DNA of 64,000 nt. Origin: Achromobacter sp. MYb9 (GTDB lineage Bacteria > Pseudomonadota > Gammaproteobacteria > Burkholderiales > Burkholderiaceae_B). Both the position numbers and the translations under genes were made by a program. The notes below the pieces were generated by a model. It ran no database searches. It saw only the letters and a list, made by a program, of their open reading frames with translations, and was not told the DNA's origin. Location of the stretch: NCBI RefSeq assembly GCF_002975275.1, contig NZ_PCOQ01000014.1, positions 87,848 to 151,847 on the forward strand. The letters are read 5' to 3'. Position 1 is the stretch's first letter; each line of letters starts with the position of its first letter. Below, one piece after another: positions 16,630 to 26,284 of the stretch.

Positions 16630-17327
16630 GCGCTGCCCGTGTCCTGTATGCGCTTCTCCAGGGATTCGCGCATTTCCTTGTACTTGCGCGCGATGCGCTT
16701 GCGGTTCAGCGACTTGCTCCACGCGTAGAGCGGCACCAGCGGCAGCACCCCGAATCCGTCGATCAGATACAGGCCCTGCTTGCCGTCGGCGTTCAGGCCG
16801 CAGGCAATATTGCTGGCCGACACGTCATGCAACACGACGTGGGCGTCGGCCAGGTCTTCGAAAAATTCGTCCAGCTGTCCAAAAAAATGGTCGTCGACCT
16901 TGCCCTGCCGGGCCAGGTCGGCCACGGTGGGCGCGATATCGCCCGCCGGATCCGTGATTTTCTCGACCAGCAGGCCAAGCCCCAGCGTGGTCTGCGCCAC
17001 CCCCAGGATGCGCGCCATGGGCACTTGCCACACGCCGGAGGGGCGGGTGGTCGTGGTGACATATTCGGATATTTCGTTCAGGTAGACGCGGTAGGCGCTT
17101 TCACGCTGGTACTGTTTGTACCAGCGCTTGAACGGCCGCGCTTCCAGATAAATGGCGCGGGCACGCATGTCCATCACCTTGACCAGCAGCGAAGGGGCAT
17201 GGGGGTGCTGGAAAATGTGGCGGTCGCCGCCTGTCGCGAGGGGATGTTCGGCGTTCAGGTCCAGCGGGCCGAAGACCGACTGGAACGACACCCAGGGTCG
17301 ACAGGAGGGAAGATCAGCGGGATTCAA
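16626..17327 (-). CDS. YrbL-family protein (PhoP-regulon kinase-like)
   Basis: A 233-residue protein resembling YrbL, a PhoP-regulated protein with a kinase-like fold. LATGGDRHIFQHPHAPSLLVKV looks like an N-lobe, VVLHDVSASNIAC like a catalytic loop (HDxxxxN) and YLIDGFG like the metal-binding DFG. Enzyme activity of the family is not established, so none is claimed. Its stop codon overlaps that of the convergent DNA glycosylase gene in the four bases CTAG. It is divergent from rmuC. Confidence 0.8.
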   Translation of the reverse strand: MNPADLPSCRPWVSFQSVFGPLDLNAEHPLATGGDRHIFQHPHAPSLLVKVMDMRARAIYLEARPFKRWYKQYQRESAYRVYLNEISEYVTTTTRPSGVWQVPMARILGVAQTTLGLGLLVEKITDPAGDIAPTVADLARQGKVDDHFFGQLDEFFEDLADAHVVLHDVSASNIACGLNADGKQGLYLIDGFGVLPLVPLYAWSKSLNRKRIARKYKEMRESLEKRIQDTGSA

Positions 17328-17442
17328 ATGAGGGCCGGGCGATCAGTTCAGGGTGGGGCAAGTTTAATCCCGTTGCGCGCCGGCCGCGCTCAGGGGCGGT
17401 CAAAGTCTTGTCGTCTGGTTACAACGGGGGGCGGATGCGTCC

Positions 17443-17448
17443 TACAAT
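17443..17448 (+). promoter_or_regulatory. Candidate -10 box for rmuC
   Basis: TACAAT at 17443-17448, with a weak TTACAA (17419-17424) 18 bases before it. If used, transcription starts near 17455, which favours an rmuC start at or after 17462 over the upstream ATG at 17435. Confidence 0.35.
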
Positions 17449-17461
17449 TCCGGCTTTGGAG

Positions 17462-18877
17462 ATGCCTCTTTTGAACGACATTCTGCTTTGGGTCGCCGCG
17501 GGCGGCGCCGTGTTGGCTTGCCTGGCGGCCGTGCTGGCATGGTTGCGGCCCCCCGCAAGGGACGCCCGGCTGGACGCCTTGCTGGAAGGTCTGGAACGCA
17601 CCGAACGCGCGCTGCGCGCCGACATCACCGAAGGCCAGCGCGGCTTGCGCAGCGAATTCGCGGAGTCCACCCGCGCGCTGCGGCTGGAATTGTCGCAATC
17701 GCATGGCGACCTGCGTGCAGGCTTATCGCGGGACGCCCAAGCCGCCCGCGCGGAATCGGCCGAGTCCCTGGCGCGCTTTGCCGCCGGTTTTGGCGAGCAA
17801 TTGCAGGGGCTGATCCAGATCAACGAGCGCCGCCTGATGGAAGTGCGCGCCACGGTGGATCAGCGCCTGCAATCGTTGCAGACGGACAACAGCGCCAAGC
17901 TGGATGAGATGCGCCGGACGGTGGATGAAAAACTCCATGCCACGCTGGAGCAGCGGCTGGGCGAATCCTTCAAGCTGGTGTCCGACCGGCTGGAGGCGGT
18001 GCATAAAGGCCTGGGCGAAATGCAGGCCCTGGCCGCGGGAGTCGGCGACCTGAAGCGCGTGTTGACCAACGTGAAGTCGCGAGGCACGTGGGGCGAAGTG
18101 CAACTGGCCCGGCTGATCGAAGACAACATGACGCCAGACCAGTACGCCAGCAATATCAAGCCGGTGCCGGGCAGCGACGCCGTCGTCGAGTTCGCCATCC
18201 GCCTGCCGGGGCGGGGCGAAGGCGGCGAACCCGTCTGGCTGCCGATCGACGCGAAGTTTCCCAAGGAAGAATACGAGCGCCTGATGGACGCCCAAGAGGC
18301 CGCGGACGCGGAAGGCGTGAAAGCGGCCGGTGCCGCGCTGGGCCGGGCGGTCGAGGTGCAGGCCAGGCTGATCGCCAGCAAGTACGTCGCGCCGCCGCAC
18401 ACGACCGATTTCGCCATCATGTTCCTGCCCACGGAAAGCCTGTATGCCGAGGTGTTGAGGCGCCCGGGCCTGCTGGATAAGCTGCATGACCTGCGCATCA
18501 ACGTGGCCGGGCCCAGCAATCTGGCCGCCTTGCTGAACAGCTTGCAGATGGGATTCCGCACGTTGGCGATCGAGCAGCGGTCCTCCGAGGTGTGGCAGGT
18601 GCTGCGCGCCGTCAAGACCGAATTCGGCAAGTTCGGCGAAGCGCTGGCCAGCGTCAAGAAGACGCTGGATACCGCCAGCAACAAGATCGGCCAGACCGAA
18701 GTGCGCACCCGCGCGATGCTCAGAAACCTGAAAAGCGTCGAAGCCTTGCCCGAGGCCGACGCCTTGCGGTTATTGGGGGCAGGGCCGGAAGCCGAAGCCG
18801 ACGGGGACGGCGACGCCGATGGCGGCTTGAACGAAGAGGGCGATGCCCCGCCCGCGCCCGCTCGCGGCGCGATCTGA
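17462..18877 (+). CDS. rmuC: DNA recombination protein RmuC
   Basis: About 471 residues: a short N-terminal hydrophobic anchor (ILLWVAAGGAVLACLAAVLAWL), a long heptad-rich coiled coil (about 40-190) and the RmuC nuclease-like domain. Key stretches are LKRVLTNVKSRGTWGEVQL, WLPIDAKFPKEEYERL and the VKTEFGKFGEAL region. RmuC limits recombination at inverted repeats and interacts with recombination intermediates; its enzymology is poorly known. The start is uncertain: ATG 17462, the TTG at 17471 (with GGAG at a better distance) or ATG 17435. A run of acidic residues closes the protein. Confidence 0.9.
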   Translation: MPLLNDILLWVAAGGAVLACLAAVLAWLRPPARDARLDALLEGLERTERALRADITEGQRGLRSEFAESTRALRLELSQSHGDLRAGLSRDAQAARAESAESLARFAAGFGEQLQGLIQINERRLMEVRATVDQRLQSLQTDNSAKLDEMRRTVDEKLHATLEQRLGESFKLVSDRLEAVHKGLGEMQALAAGVGDLKRVLTNVKSRGTWGEVQLARLIEDNMTPDQYASNIKPVPGSDAVVEFAIRLPGRGEGGEPVWLPIDAKFPKEEYERLMDAQEAADAEGVKAAGAALGRAVEVQARLIASKYVAPPHTTDFAIMFLPTESLYAEVLRRPGLLDKLHDLRINVAGPSNLAALLNSLQMGFRTLAIEQRSSEVWQVLRAVKTEFGKFGEALASVKKTLDTASNKIGQTEVRTRAMLRNLKSVEALPEADALRLLGAGPEAEADGDGDADGGLNEEGDAPPAPARGAI

Positions 18878-19006
18878 TCCGTTCGGGCGGGCAGGGCAGT
18901 TTTTGAATCGGCGTCGGCCGCCGCCCTGCAAGCTTGTTGGCCGCGCGGACTGTCGATATCCTGGCATGTGCGGCATGTTGCCGTCGAACCCTGGAGCATC
19001 GCAAGC

Positions 19007-20536
19007 ATGAGCCCCGCTGAACGCCATGATTCCTCTTCCCTCGACGCGACGGCGCTGGGCGCCGATATCGCCCAAGGGGTCACGACCGCGCTTGCTGCGA
19101 TGCAGCAGGCGGTGGACCGGGTGGCGGCGCGCAATCCCACCATCAACGCCGCATGCGGAATGCAGCCCGAAACCGGGCTGCGCCTGGCCCAGGCGCTGGA
19201 CGCCGAACTGGCCGCCCTGACACCGGAACAGCGCGTGGCGCAATTGCAGGGCCGTCCCTTCCTGGGCGTGCCCACCTTGTTGAAGGACCTGGGCACGGCG
19301 GCGTTGGGCCTGCCCAGCGCGATGGGCTCGGTGCTCTATGGCCACGTGGACTGGAACGTCGACGCTGAAATCGTGAAGCGCTACCGCCGCGCGGGCCTGA
19401 TCCCGTTCGGCCGCACAACCAGTGCCGAACTTGGCTTGAGCCCCACCACCGAGTCGCCGGCCTACGGGCCCCCGACGCAGAATCCCTGGAAAGCCGGCCA
19501 CAGCGCCGGCGGATCCAGTGGCGGCGCGGGAGCGGCGCTGGCCAGCGGCATGGTCCGAATCGCGCACGGCAGCGACGGCGGCGGTTCCATCCGCATCCCG
19601 GCCTCGTGCTGCGGCGTGCTGGGGTTGAAGCCCTCCCGCGGGCTGATGCCGCTGGGGCCGCTCAAGGGCGAAGGCTGGGGCGGTCTGGCGACCGAACACA
19701 TGATGACCCTATCGGTGCGTGATTGCGCCGCGTCGCTGGATATCAGCGCGGGCGCCGATGTGGGGGCGCCTTACGCGGCGCCGGCGGTCCCGCAGGAGTC
19801 GTTCCGCGCCGTGGCGGCACGGGTGGCGGCCGATCCACACGCGGCCCCGCGCCGCCGCATCGCATTCATCAACACCACGTACGAGGGCGGTGCGATTCAT
19901 CCGGAAGTGGCCGAAGCCGTGGACGAGGCCGCGCGGTTTTTTGCGGGACTCGGGCACGAAATGGTGGTGGCCGCGCCGCCGGTCGGTTCCGAAGAAGTGC
20001 TGTCGCCGATGCTGCCGCTGATCGCCAGCGCCGCGGCCAACGCCATCGACAGTTTCGTGGCCGCGCGCGGCCGCCGCCTGGCCGCCGACGAATTGCAGCC
20101 CACCACGCTAGGCGCGCGCGAGTACGCCCGCGCCATCTCGGGCGCGCAGTACGTGGCTTGCGTGGACACGTGCCACGACATCACGCGCCGCATCGGGCGT
20201 TTTCTGCACCGGGACGGCACGCAAGGCCATGACTTGTTCCTCAGCCCCGTCCTGGCGCAACTGCCAGCGCCTCTCGGCCGCTACGCCATGGACAACGCCG
20301 ACTACCTGGCCTACCGTTTGGGCAAGAAGGGCGTGATCGGCTATTCGCCCTTCGCGCCCCTGGCCAACCTGACCGGCATGCCGGCGATCTCCATTCCGTT
20401 CGCGGTGTCGTCCGACGGGCTGCCGATCGGCATCCAGGTCATGGGCCCGCTGGGTAGCGAAGCGCTGCTGCTGGAGCTGGCGGCGCAGGTCGAAGCATTG
20501 CGGCCCTGGGCCCTGGTGGCGCCCATGGCCAGATAG
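19007..20536 (+). CDS. Amidase signature family hydrolase
   Basis: A 509-residue member of the amidase signature family. The catalytic Lys is in PTLLKDLG, and the Gly/Ser-rich core GHSAGGSSGGAGAALASGM carries the cis-Ser and nucleophilic Ser region (SDGGGSIRIPAS). Length and C-terminal LTGMPAISIPFAVSSDGLPIGIQVMGP match standalone amidases. It hydrolyses a carboxamide of unknown identity in the cytoplasm; no GatB/GatC partners are nearby, so it is not the tRNA amidotransferase subunit. Start ATG 19007 is preceded by GGAG about 11 bases away; the frame is open to 18968. It is followed 20 bases later by the AidB-like gene. Confidence 0.88.
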   Translation: MSPAERHDSSSLDATALGADIAQGVTTALAAMQQAVDRVAARNPTINAACGMQPETGLRLAQALDAELAALTPEQRVAQLQGRPFLGVPTLLKDLGTAALGLPSAMGSVLYGHVDWNVDAEIVKRYRRAGLIPFGRTTSAELGLSPTTESPAYGPPTQNPWKAGHSAGGSSGGAGAALASGMVRIAHGSDGGGSIRIPASCCGVLGLKPSRGLMPLGPLKGEGWGGLATEHMMTLSVRDCAASLDISAGADVGAPYAAPAVPQESFRAVAARVAADPHAAPRRRIAFINTTYEGGAIHPEVAEAVDEAARFFAGLGHEMVVAAPPVGSEEVLSPMLPLIASAAANAIDSFVAARGRRLAADELQPTTLGAREYARAISGAQYVACVDTCHDITRRIGRFLHRDGTQGHDLFLSPVLAQLPAPLGRYAMDNADYLAYRLGKKGVIGYSPFAPLANLTGMPAISIPFAVSSDGLPIGIQVMGPLGSEALLLELAAQVEALRPWALVAPMAR

Positions 20537-20556
20537 CGGCATTCCACGGAGCAGCC

Positions 20557-22218
20557 ATGTCATCGTTCGCGACGCATACCGTACAGAATCAGGTTCCACC
20601 CCTGGAAGACTATTCGCTGTACGACACCGACCCCGCCTTGGGCGAGGCAGTGCGGCGCGAAGGGGCCGAAAACTGGGCGGGCGATCTGTCCGCGCATGGC
20701 GCCTGGCTGGGGCGCGCGCAGACGCTGGCGGCCGGCGCCGAGGCCAATCGCTGTCCGCCCAGGCTGGTCGCCTATGACCGCGGCGGCCACCGCATCGACC
20801 ATGTCGAATTCCATCCAGCCTGGAACTTGCTGATGAGCGGCATCCTGGCCCGCGGCCTGCACAGCCGTGCCTGGGCGCAGCCGGTGCCGGGCGCGCAGGT
20901 GTCGCGAGCGGCCGCCTATCTGATGCAGGGGCAGGTCGAAGCGGGCACGCTGTGCCCCACCACCATGACGTTCGCCGCCGTGCCGCTGCTGCAGCGCGAA
21001 CCGTCCGGCGCTATCGACTTTGCGGGGCAATGGCTGCCCGCGCTGTATTCGCGCGAATTCGACGGGGCCGACGCCCCGCTGTCCGCCAAGCGCAGCGCCT
21101 TGATCGGCATGGGGCTGACGGAAAAGCAGGGCGGTTCCGATTTGCGCGCGGTCAGCACCCGCGCCGTGCCGCTGGGCACGCCGGGCCGGGGCAACGTTTA
21201 TGAACTGGTGGGCCACAAATGGTTCTTTTCAGTGCCGCAGGCGGATGCGCATCTGGTGCTGGCGCAGACGGATGACGGCCTGAGCTGCTTCTTCGTGCCG
21301 CGCTGGATTCCGGACGGACCGCGTAATGCCATCCGTGTGCGGCGGTTGAAAGACAAGTTGGGCAACCGCAGCAACGCCAGCGCCGAAGTCGAGTTCGAGG
21401 GCGCGTGGGGCGTCATGGTCGGCGAACCCGGACGGGGCCTGGCCGTGTTGCTGGAAATGGCGGCCACGACCCGATTGGACTGCGTGCTGGGCAGCGCGGC
21501 CCTGCTCAGGCAGGCGCTGGTGCAATCCCTGCATCACGCGGGGCATCGCTCGGCTTTCGGCAGGCCACTGATCGAACAGGCGCTGATGCGCAACGTGCTG
21601 GCCGACCTGGCGCTGGAAAGCGAGGCCGCCATGGTCTTGGCGCTGCGCCTGGCGCGGGCGGTGGACGCGCGCGCCGATGCCTCGTCGCGGGCCTTGGTGC
21701 GCGTGGGCACGCCCGCGGCCAAGCTCTGGATCTGCAAGCGCGCCGTTCATGCGGTCGCCGAGTGCATGGAGGTCTGGGGCGGCAACGGTTATGTGGAAGA
21801 AGGGCCGATGCCGCGCATCTACCGGGAAACACCGGTCAACTCTATTTGGGAAGGCTCCGGCAACGTGATGGCGTTGGACGTGCTGCGCGCGTTGCAACGC
21901 GAGCCCGAGGCCTTGCCCGCGCTGGAACAGGAATTCGCGCAGGCGGCCGGACGGCATCGTGCATTCGACGAGGCCGTGGCGCGCTGGCGGTCCTTGCTGG
22001 CCGATGGCGGACAGGCGGAATTCCACGCGCGCCGCATCGCCGGTGGGCTGGCGCGGCTATGGCAGGCCGCCTTGCTGATCCAGCATGCGCCCGAACCCGT
22101 CGCGCAGGCTTTTGTGGCCAGCCGCCTGCAAGCGGACGGCGGTATTTTCGGAGAACTGGCCGCCGGCGCCGACACCCGGGCGATCCTGTCGCGGGCCTGG
22201 CCTGCCGCCGCATGCTAA
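20557..22218 (+). CDS. aidB: AidB-like acyl-CoA dehydrogenase-family flavoprotein
   Basis: A 553-residue protein with the acyl-CoA dehydrogenase fold and the long AidB-type N- and C-terminal extensions. Landmarks include [74 protein letters not shown] and [45 protein letters not shown]. AidB binds FAD and DNA and is part of the adaptive response to alkylation in E. coli. No ada or alkB gene lies next to it, although an alkyladenine glycosylase is about 4 kb upstream. ATG 20557 has GGAG 7 bases before it. An isovaleryl-CoA dehydrogenase role is less likely given the length and motifs. Confidence 0.85.
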   Translation: MSSFATHTVQNQVPPLEDYSLYDTDPALGEAVRREGAENWAGDLSAHGAWLGRAQTLAAGAEANRCPPRLVAYDRGGHRIDHVEFHPAWNLLMSGILARGLHSRAWAQPVPGAQVSRAAAYLMQGQVEAGTLCPTTMTFAAVPLLQREPSGAIDFAGQWLPALYSREFDGADAPLSAKRSALIGMGLTEKQGGSDLRAVSTRAVPLGTPGRGNVYELVGHKWFFSVPQADAHLVLAQTDDGLSCFFVPRWIPDGPRNAIRVRRLKDKLGNRSNASAEVEFEGAWGVMVGEPGRGLAVLLEMAATTRLDCVLGSAALLRQALVQSLHHAGHRSAFGRPLIEQALMRNVLADLALESEAAMVLALRLARAVDARADASSRALVRVGTPAAKLWICKRAVHAVAECMEVWGGNGYVEEGPMPRIYRETPVNSIWEGSGNVMALDVLRALQREPEALPALEQEFAQAAGRHRAFDEAVARWRSLLADGGQAEFHARRIAGGLARLWQAALLIQHAPEPVAQAFVASRLQADGGIFGELAAGADTRAILSRAWPAAAC

Positions 22219-22258
22219 ATTTCCTGGCTTGACCAACCTACCCGCATTCTTCACCGCC

Positions 22259-22939
22259 ATGCTCTCGCAACAAGAACTCAAGCAACAAGCCGCCGACGCC
22301 GCCCTGGAATTCGTTGAACAGGTCGCCGGCCCGGACGCCATCATCGGCGTGGGCACCGGCTCGACGGCCGACCTGTTCATCGATGGCCTGGCGCGTTTCA
22401 AGGGTCGGATCGCCGGCACGGTGGCCAGTTCCGAACGCAGCGCGGCCCGCCTTGCCGGCCATGGTCTGAAGGTGCTGGACCTGAACGACGTGTCGACCAT
22501 GCCGATCTACGTGGATGGCGCCGACGAAATCGACGCCAACCTGCACATGATCAAGGGCGGTGGCGGCGCGCAGACGCGTGAGAAGATCGTGGCGTCGGTC
22601 GCCCAGCGCTTCATTTGCATCGTCGACGAATCCAAGCTGGTCCAGACTCTGGGCAAGTTCCCGCTGCCGCTGGAAGTCATCCCGATGGCGCGCGAATCGG
22701 TGGCGCGCGCCCTGGCGGCCCTGGGCGGCCAGCCGCGCCTGCGCGAAGGCTTTGTCACGGACAACGGCAATATCATCCTGGACGTGTCGGGCCTGTCCAT
22801 CACGGATGCGCCGGCGTTTGAAGCCCGCGTGAACAACTTGCCGGGCGTCGTCACCTGCGGCCTGTTTGCACTGGCCGGCGCCGATGTGGCATTGTTGGCA
22901 ACGCAGAACGGCATTCGCCGCCTGGACCGCGCCGCGTAA
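22259..22939 (+). CDS. rpiA: Ribose-5-phosphate isomerase A
   Basis: A 226-residue enzyme interconverting ribose 5-phosphate and ribulose 5-phosphate in the non-oxidative pentose phosphate pathway. The phosphate-binding loop [13 protein letters not shown], the active-site Asp stretch [30 protein letters not shown] and the [14 protein letters not shown] motif are all present. ATG 22259 gives the usual length; the frame is open upstream within aidB. The gap to aidB is 40 bases, so co-transcription is possible. Confidence 0.96.
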   Translation: MLSQQELKQQAADAALEFVEQVAGPDAIIGVGTGSTADLFIDGLARFKGRIAGTVASSERSAARLAGHGLKVLDLNDVSTMPIYVDGADEIDANLHMIKGGGGAQTREKIVASVAQRFICIVDESKLVQTLGKFPLPLEVIPMARESVARALAALGGQPRLREGFVTDNGNIILDVSGLSITDAPAFEARVNNLPGVVTCGLFALAGADVALLATQNGIRRLDRAA

Positions 22940-23013
22940 GCCTCCCGGCCCGTGCGGGGGGAAGGCCGCTCCGTCTGCCTGCCTTGCGGGCGGCGGGGCC
23001 TCGATTCATAATC

Positions 23014-23031
23014 CTGTCACACTTGGGTCAT
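23014..23031 (+). promoter_or_regulatory. Candidate Pho box upstream of phoU
   Basis: CTGTCAC (23014-23020), four bases, then GGGTCAT (23025-23031). This resembles a PhoB-binding repeat (two CTGTCAT-like halves with a 4-base spacer). It lies about 80 bases before the phoU ATG, which fits phosphate-starvation control. The second half-site is imperfect. Confidence 0.5.
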
Positions 23032-23113
23032 AACCTTGCCGGTTGTGCAGGCCCATCTCGTAATTCTCTTATTTCGGGGCAATGCAATGAGATCAACCAC
23101 GCAGGGAGCCCGG

Positions 23114-23839
23114 ATGACGGAGCATACAAACAAGCAGTTCGACGCCGATCTGGAAAGCGTCCGTTCGCAGTTCTTGCAAATGGGCGGCTTGGTGGAAGCC
23201 ATGATCCAGGAAGCGATCGACGCGCTGGCCACGGGCGACCTGTCGCTGGTGGAAAAGGTCCGTGAGCGGGAAAAGGAAGTCAACCGCCACGAAGTCGAGA
23301 TCGACGAAAGCATCAGCCGCATTCTGGCCCGGCACCAGCCTACCGCCATCGACTTGCGCATGCTGATGGCCGTGTCCAAGATGCTGACCGACATGGAGCG
23401 TTCCGGTGACGAGGCCGAGAAGGTCGCGACCGTCGCCCGCCGTATCCACGAAGCCGAACTGCGCCACATCCCCGTGATCGAACTGCGCCACATGGCCGCC
23501 AATGTGCGCACCATGCTGCACCAGGCGCTGGACGCGTTTGCCCGCCTTGACCCGATCCAGGCCGCTGCCGTCGTGCGCAGCGACAAGGAAGTGGACAAGG
23601 AATGGAAGGGCGCCTTGCGGCACCTGATCACCTACATGATCGAAGACCCGCGCACCATCTCGCGCGCCATCGACATGATCTTCATCGCACGCGCGCTGGA
23701 ACGTATCGGCGACCATGCCAAGAACATGTCCGAACGCGTGATTTACATGGTCAAGGGCGCTGACGTGCGCCACACCGGCGTGAAGAACACCGAGCGCCTG
23801 GCGCGCGGTGACGACGGCACCGAAGAAGACGAGCAGTAG
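23114..23839 (+). CDS. phoU: Phosphate signalling regulator PhoU
   Basis: A 241-residue all-helical protein built of two PhoU three-helix repeats. The opening MTEHTNKQFDADLESVRSQFLQMGGLVE and metal-cluster stretches such as LMAVSKMLTDMERSGDEAEKVA and ALERIGDHAKNMSERV are classic. PhoU restrains the PhoR/PhoB system together with the Pst importer. ATG 23114 follows a GGGAG ribosome site and gives the normal length; the ATG at 23087 is an alternative. The gene stands alone here: no pst or phoBR genes are adjacent in the window. Confidence 0.95.
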   Translation: MTEHTNKQFDADLESVRSQFLQMGGLVEAMIQEAIDALATGDLSLVEKVREREKEVNRHEVEIDESISRILARHQPTAIDLRMLMAVSKMLTDMERSGDEAEKVATVARRIHEAELRHIPVIELRHMAANVRTMLHQALDAFARLDPIQAAAVVRSDKEVDKEWKGALRHLITYMIEDPRTISRAIDMIFIARALERIGDHAKNMSERVIYMVKGADVRHTGVKNTERLARGDDGTEEDEQ

Positions 23840-23847
23840 CCGGGCGG

Positions 23848-23873
23848 GCTGCCGCGAGGCTTACAGCGGCAGC
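23848..23873. terminator. Candidate shared hairpin between phoU and the phospholipase gene
   Basis: GCTGCCGC (23848-23855) and GCGGCAGC (23866-23873) form a perfect 8-base stem whose loop contains the phospholipase gene's stop codon. It lies just downstream of both convergent genes, but no T run follows on either strand. Confidence 0.35.
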
Positions 23874-25813
23874 GCGGCGCCCTGGCATAGGCGTGGGTCG
23901 GGCACGCCGGGTTTGCCGGCGTCGACGCGGCCTGCCAGCCGGCGTCCAAAAGCGGGCAGGGCCGGGGCGCTGATTTCCAGGTCGTACCAGCCTTCGCTGC
24001 CGGCATATTTGAGTTCCAGCGCGCCGCCGGCCTGCACATGCGCCATGGCGCGCCAGCCGTCGCCCATGTGGGATTCGACCTTTACGGGTTGCGGCGCATC
24101 ACTGTGGTTGATCAGCCGCAGGCGCAGGCCCGAGCTTACGGGAACCAGTTGCGCCTCCAGCATGCCGGCATCCCGCGCGTCACCTCGGAATTGCCGGTGG
24201 AAACCGTCGGGCCCCAACAGCCACAGGTCGTAGCGACCGTGGTCGTGCAGCCGCCAGCCGTCATCCAGCCGCGCGCCTTGGCCCACCGTGTAGCGCCGAG
24301 GCGCATGCGCCAGATCCAGGCGGTCGTACACGTGCAGCACGGCGGCCGCGCTGCCCGGGTTGCGCAGGGTCAGCCGGTAGTGTTCGCCGTCGGCCGTCAT
24401 GCGGCCCACGGCTTCCAGCGCATAGGGCAGCGGGCAGGCGTGGCGATTGCTGTCCGGATGGAGCGGGCCCCAGTCGCCGGCGAAATCGAACGCCGACGTC
24501 AGGTCGCCCGCGACGGCGCGGCGCCAAGGGCTGATATTGGGTTCAGCCACGCCGAAGCGGGCTTCAAGAAAGCGGATCACCGAGGTGTGGTCGAACACTT
24601 GCGAGTTGACCCACGCGCCACGGCTCCAGGGCGACACCACCAGCATCGGCACGCGCGGCCCCAGGCCGAAGCCGCGGCCATGCAGGCTGGCGGGGTCGTC
24701 GGGGGACGCGGCGCTCGGGCCGTGGCGGGTGTCGTGGTATTCGCCATCCAGCTCCACCGTGGACAGTCCGCCAGAGCGGCCATCGGCGTGGCGGGCGGGC
24801 GGCGCCGGCGGCGGCATGTGATCGAAGAAGCAGTCGTTCTCATCGTAGGTGACGAAGAACACGCAACCGCTCCAGACGTCCGGGTTGCGGGTCAGGATGT
24901 CCAGCACGCGCTCGGTGTAGGCCCCGCCCTGGCGCGGCGACGACACCTCGGGATGTTCGGAATCGGCCGCGGGCGCGACGATCCAGGACAGTTGGGGCAG
25001 CGTTCCGTCGTCCACGTCGCGGGCCAGGTCATCCAGCGTGTGCGTGGACAGGCCGCGATCGCGCAAAGGGGCGTTTTCGGCGCCGCTGGCATGTTCGCGG
25101 CGGTACTGCCGGAAGCCGGCCAGCGGGTTGTCGTGGAAATTGTCGGCCATGTCCTGGTACACCCGCCAGTCCACCCCGGCCGCCTGCAGGCGTTCGGGGT
25201 AGGTGGTCCAGGCATAGCCGGCATCGGCCGGGCCCAAGCGATCATAGGTGTTGACCAGGGCGGGGCCGCCCGCCTGTCCGAGCGGATCGTTGGTGCCGGT
25301 CCACAGGAACAGCCGGTTGGGATTGGTGCCAGCATGCACCGAGCAATGATAGGCGTCGCAGACCGTGAAGGCATTGGCCAGCGCCGTCTGGAACGGCACG
25401 TCGGCGGTGGTGTAGGCGCCCAGCCCCAGGCGGCCCTTGGCAGACAGCCATTGATCCATGCGGCCGTCGTTCCAGGCGCGTTGCGCGTCGTCCCAGGTGT
25501 GCGGCGTGATGTAGCCCACTGGCGTGCCGCTGGCGTATTCCGGTTGCAGCGCATACGGGCGGCACTGCGTATCGCCGTCCGTTTGCGTCAGCACGTTTCC
25601 CGAGGCCGTGGGCGCCGGGTGGGGGTCCGCGAAACCGCGCACGCCCGGCAAGGTGCCGAAATAGTGGTCGAATGACCGGTTTTCCTGCATCAGGATGACG
25701 ATATGCCGTACATCTTGAAGCGTGCCGGTTTTGCGGTCCGGGGCAATCGCCAGCGCGCGCGCGATGGACGGCGGCGGTGCGGCGGGAGGGGACAAGCGCG
25801 ATTCTTCTTTCAT
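23861..25813 (-). CDS. Phospholipase C-like phosphoesterase (PlcN/AcpA family) without Tat leader
   Basis: A 650-residue member of the bacterial phosphocholine-type phospholipase C family. TLQDVRHIVILMQENRSFDHYFGTLPGVRGF, CDAYHCSVHAGTNPNRLFLWTGT, FVTYDENDCFFDHMPPP and GLGPRVPMLVVSPWSRG carry the conserved metal and active-site regions. Two C-terminal beta domains (about 450-645) complete the usual layout. Relatives are exported by a twin-arginine signal. Here the protein starts MKEESRLSPPAAPPPSIARALAIAP: the tail of the typical leader region is kept but the RR motif and hydrophobic core are absent. No in-frame ATG, GTG or TTG start exists upstream before a stop. It should cleave phospholipid head groups or phosphate esters, with location uncertain. 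Confidence 0.88.
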   Translation of the reverse strand: MKEESRLSPPAAPPPSIARALAIAPDRKTGTLQDVRHIVILMQENRSFDHYFGTLPGVRGFADPHPAPTASGNVLTQTDGDTQCRPYALQPEYASGTPVGYITPHTWDDAQRAWNDGRMDQWLSAKGRLGLGAYTTADVPFQTALANAFTVCDAYHCSVHAGTNPNRLFLWTGTNDPLGQAGGPALVNTYDRLGPADAGYAWTTYPERLQAAGVDWRVYQDMADNFHDNPLAGFRQYRREHASGAENAPLRDRGLSTHTLDDLARDVDDGTLPQLSWIVAPAADSEHPEVSSPRQGGAYTERVLDILTRNPDVWSGCVFFVTYDENDCFFDHMPPPAPPARHADGRSGGLSTVELDGEYHDTRHGPSAASPDDPASLHGRGFGLGPRVPMLVVSPWSRGAWVNSQVFDHTSVIRFLEARFGVAEPNISPWRRAVAGDLTSAFDFAGDWGPLHPDSNRHACPLPYALEAVGRMTADGEHYRLTLRNPGSAAAVLHVYDRLDLAHAPRRYTVGQGARLDDGWRLHDHGRYDLWLLGPDGFHRQFRGDARDAGMLEAQLVPVSSGLRLRLINHSDAPQPVKVESHMGDGWRAMAHVQAGGALELKYAGSEGWYDLEISAPALPAFGRRLAGRVDAGKPGVPDPRLCQGAALPL

Positions 25814-25900
25814 GACTGCATTAATACGGCCAGCAATGTTCGAATCTTAAGCGCAACGGGGGGCGACGTCTTGGCGATGCGCGCGCGGCGGCCGAAAACA

Positions 25901-25928
25901 CGAAGCCCCTCGCTGACGAGGGGCTTCG
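25901..25928 (-). terminator. Rho-independent terminator after yggX
   Basis: CGAAGCCCCTCG (25901-25912) and CGAGGGGCTTCG (25917-25928) form a perfect 12-base stem with a 4-base loop. Read on the minus strand it is followed by GTGTTTTC. It sits 45 bases downstream of the yggX stop. Confidence 0.75.
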
Positions 25929-25972
25929 AACGGGGTCGCCGATGCCGTCCGGCACCGTCGGCGCAGCTGGAA

Positions 25973-26245
25973 TCAGGCCGAGGGCGGGACGTAGCCGTGC
26001 GCTTCCACGGTGCCGTCTTCGAACAGAAAGCGTTCCATCTGTTCTTTCAGGTATTTGCGTGCGCGGGCGTCGGCCAGGTTCAGGCGGTTTTCGTTGACCA
26101 GGCGGGTCTGGATGGCCTTCCATTCTTCCCAGGCTTCCTTGGAAATGCTCTGCCAGATCTTCGTGCCAAGTTCGCCGGGGTAGGGAGGAAAGTCCAGCCC
26201 TTCGGCTTCACGCTTCAATTTCACACAGTTGACGATACGGGACAT
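25973..26245 (-). CDS. yggX: YggX, Fe(2+)-trafficking/oxidative damage protection protein
   Basis: A 90-residue protein with the full family pattern: [53 protein letters not shown] and [16 protein letters not shown]. YggX protects Fe-S clusters and is proposed to handle cytosolic iron. The start at 26245 gives the exact family length; the frame is open upstream without meaning. It follows argA on the same strand after about 100 bases, with a possible hairpin between, and has its own terminator downstream. Confidence 0.95.
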   Translation of the reverse strand: MSRIVNCVKLKREAEGLDFPPYPGELGTKIWQSISKEAWEEWKAIQTRLVNENRLNLADARARKYLKEQMERFLFEDGTVEAHGYVPPSA

Positions 26246-26284
26246 GGTTCGCTGCCGGAAAGATAGATAACGGCGTATTTTAAC

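Noticed and set aside
19007..20536. gatA (tRNA amidotransferase subunit A)
   Set aside because: Amidase signature is present, but gatB and gatC are absent next to it and the surroundings are unrelated.
24038..25675. 545-codon plus-strand frame inside the phospholipase gene
   Set aside because: The minus-strand protein carries conserved catalytic motifs; the plus-strand product has none.
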